Below are positions 63,853 to 64,000 of a stretch of DNA of 64,000 bases, one piece after another. A model generated the notes under the pieces. The model worked only from the letters and a program-made list of their open reading frames with translations. It ran no database searches and was not told the origin of the DNA. The stretch's first letter is position 1. The number at the start of each line of letters is the position of its first letter. Source of the DNA: Amorphochlora amoebiformis. Lineage: Eukaryota > Cercozoa > Chlorarachniophyceae. Where the stretch lies: contig BAAHQB010000463.1 of NCBI GenBank assembly GCA_054601695.1, positions 1 through 64,000 of the forward strand. The letters are read 5' to 3'. The position numbers were made by a program, and so were the translations under genes.

Positions 63853-64000
63853 ATGAGCGAGCTGGTCCAGCCTGCGACCCTGAGCGTGGTAGGGCTCATC
63901 CTGGGGGTGCAGGCCGTCCTCGCCATCAAAAGAGTGCCTTTGTCTTCCGTGGGTCTCAACTATCTGGGTAGTAAAAAAACGAACTCCCCCTCCCTTATCC
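63853..64000 (+). CDS. 5' exon of a gene running off the right edge (N-terminal hydrophobic anchor)
   Basis: ATG 63853 opens MSELVQPATLSVVGLILGVQ then AVLAIKRVPLSSVGLNYL. A hydrophobic stretch at residues 8-24 followed by KR suggests a signal anchor (inference). A donor G|GTAGTA at 63967 probably ends the exon; otherwise the frame stays open to the edge. Family not recognisable from this much. Confidence 0.5.
   Translation, partial: MSELVQPATLSVVGLILGVQAVLAIKRVPLSSVGLNYLGSKKTNSPSLI

Overview
The window is nuclear DNA from a eukaryote, probably a unicellular protist. Genes are cut into many short exons by AT-rich introns. Nearly every intron and intergenic gap is packed with (TA)n tracts and minisatellites. 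TTAGGG-type telomere-like motifs occur internally. I cannot name the species. Gene models were built by hand: open frames joined at GT-AG (twice GC-AG) sites where the reading phase carries across the junction.

Layout: 3-1319 (+) is the 3' part of a DDE transposase ORF. 2920-12020 (-) is a complete 12-exon gene for a UGSC-family protein (429 aa). Its family-defining motif is encoded TGA-GGN-TCN-TGC, so it is a strong selenoprotein candidate. A second three-exon gene (5800-6865, -, 192 aa, membrane-like) lies wholly inside its 5.4-kb seventh intron. 12.3-13.7 kb (+) holds two small multi-exon genes, and 14224-17022 (+) a Gly/Ser-rich protein of unknown function. 17.7-29.5 kb (+) is a very large gene (about 1,860 codons) dominated by Gln, Met-Gln, Gly-Pro and His repeats. 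It has a conserved C-terminal part containing a CxxC...SGDxYRHLL module that also occurs, with the same intron phase, in the gene at 13.1-13.7 kb. 29.8-31.8 kb (+) encodes a tyrosine-kinase-like domain lacking the beta-3 lysine. More plus-strand exons follow at 32.3-33.7 kb.

34.6-48.2 kb (-) is a Dnmt2/TRDMT1 (tRNA cytosine-38 methyltransferase family) gene in about 15 exons. Nearly all catalytic motifs are recognisable, but two exons insert about 190 and 240 residues of low complexity, and two introns appear to use GC donors. On the plus strand follow a small Cys-containing gene (48.3-48.9 kb, tentative), a four-helix MARVEL-like membrane protein ending in a WW domain (49.0-51.0 kb), and a single-exon 338-aa Ser/Arg-rich protein beginning MGVGCC (53.3-54.3 kb). 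The last 8 kb holds scattered exon fragments, tandem arrays, and a divergent gene pair at the right edge (63.5-64.0 kb).

Two themes recur. Genes may sit inside introns of other genes on the same strand. Several tandem arrays contain copies of the neighbouring exon end or splice site, as if minisatellite growth were seeded there. All gene structures are inferences from sequence alone and need transcript support.
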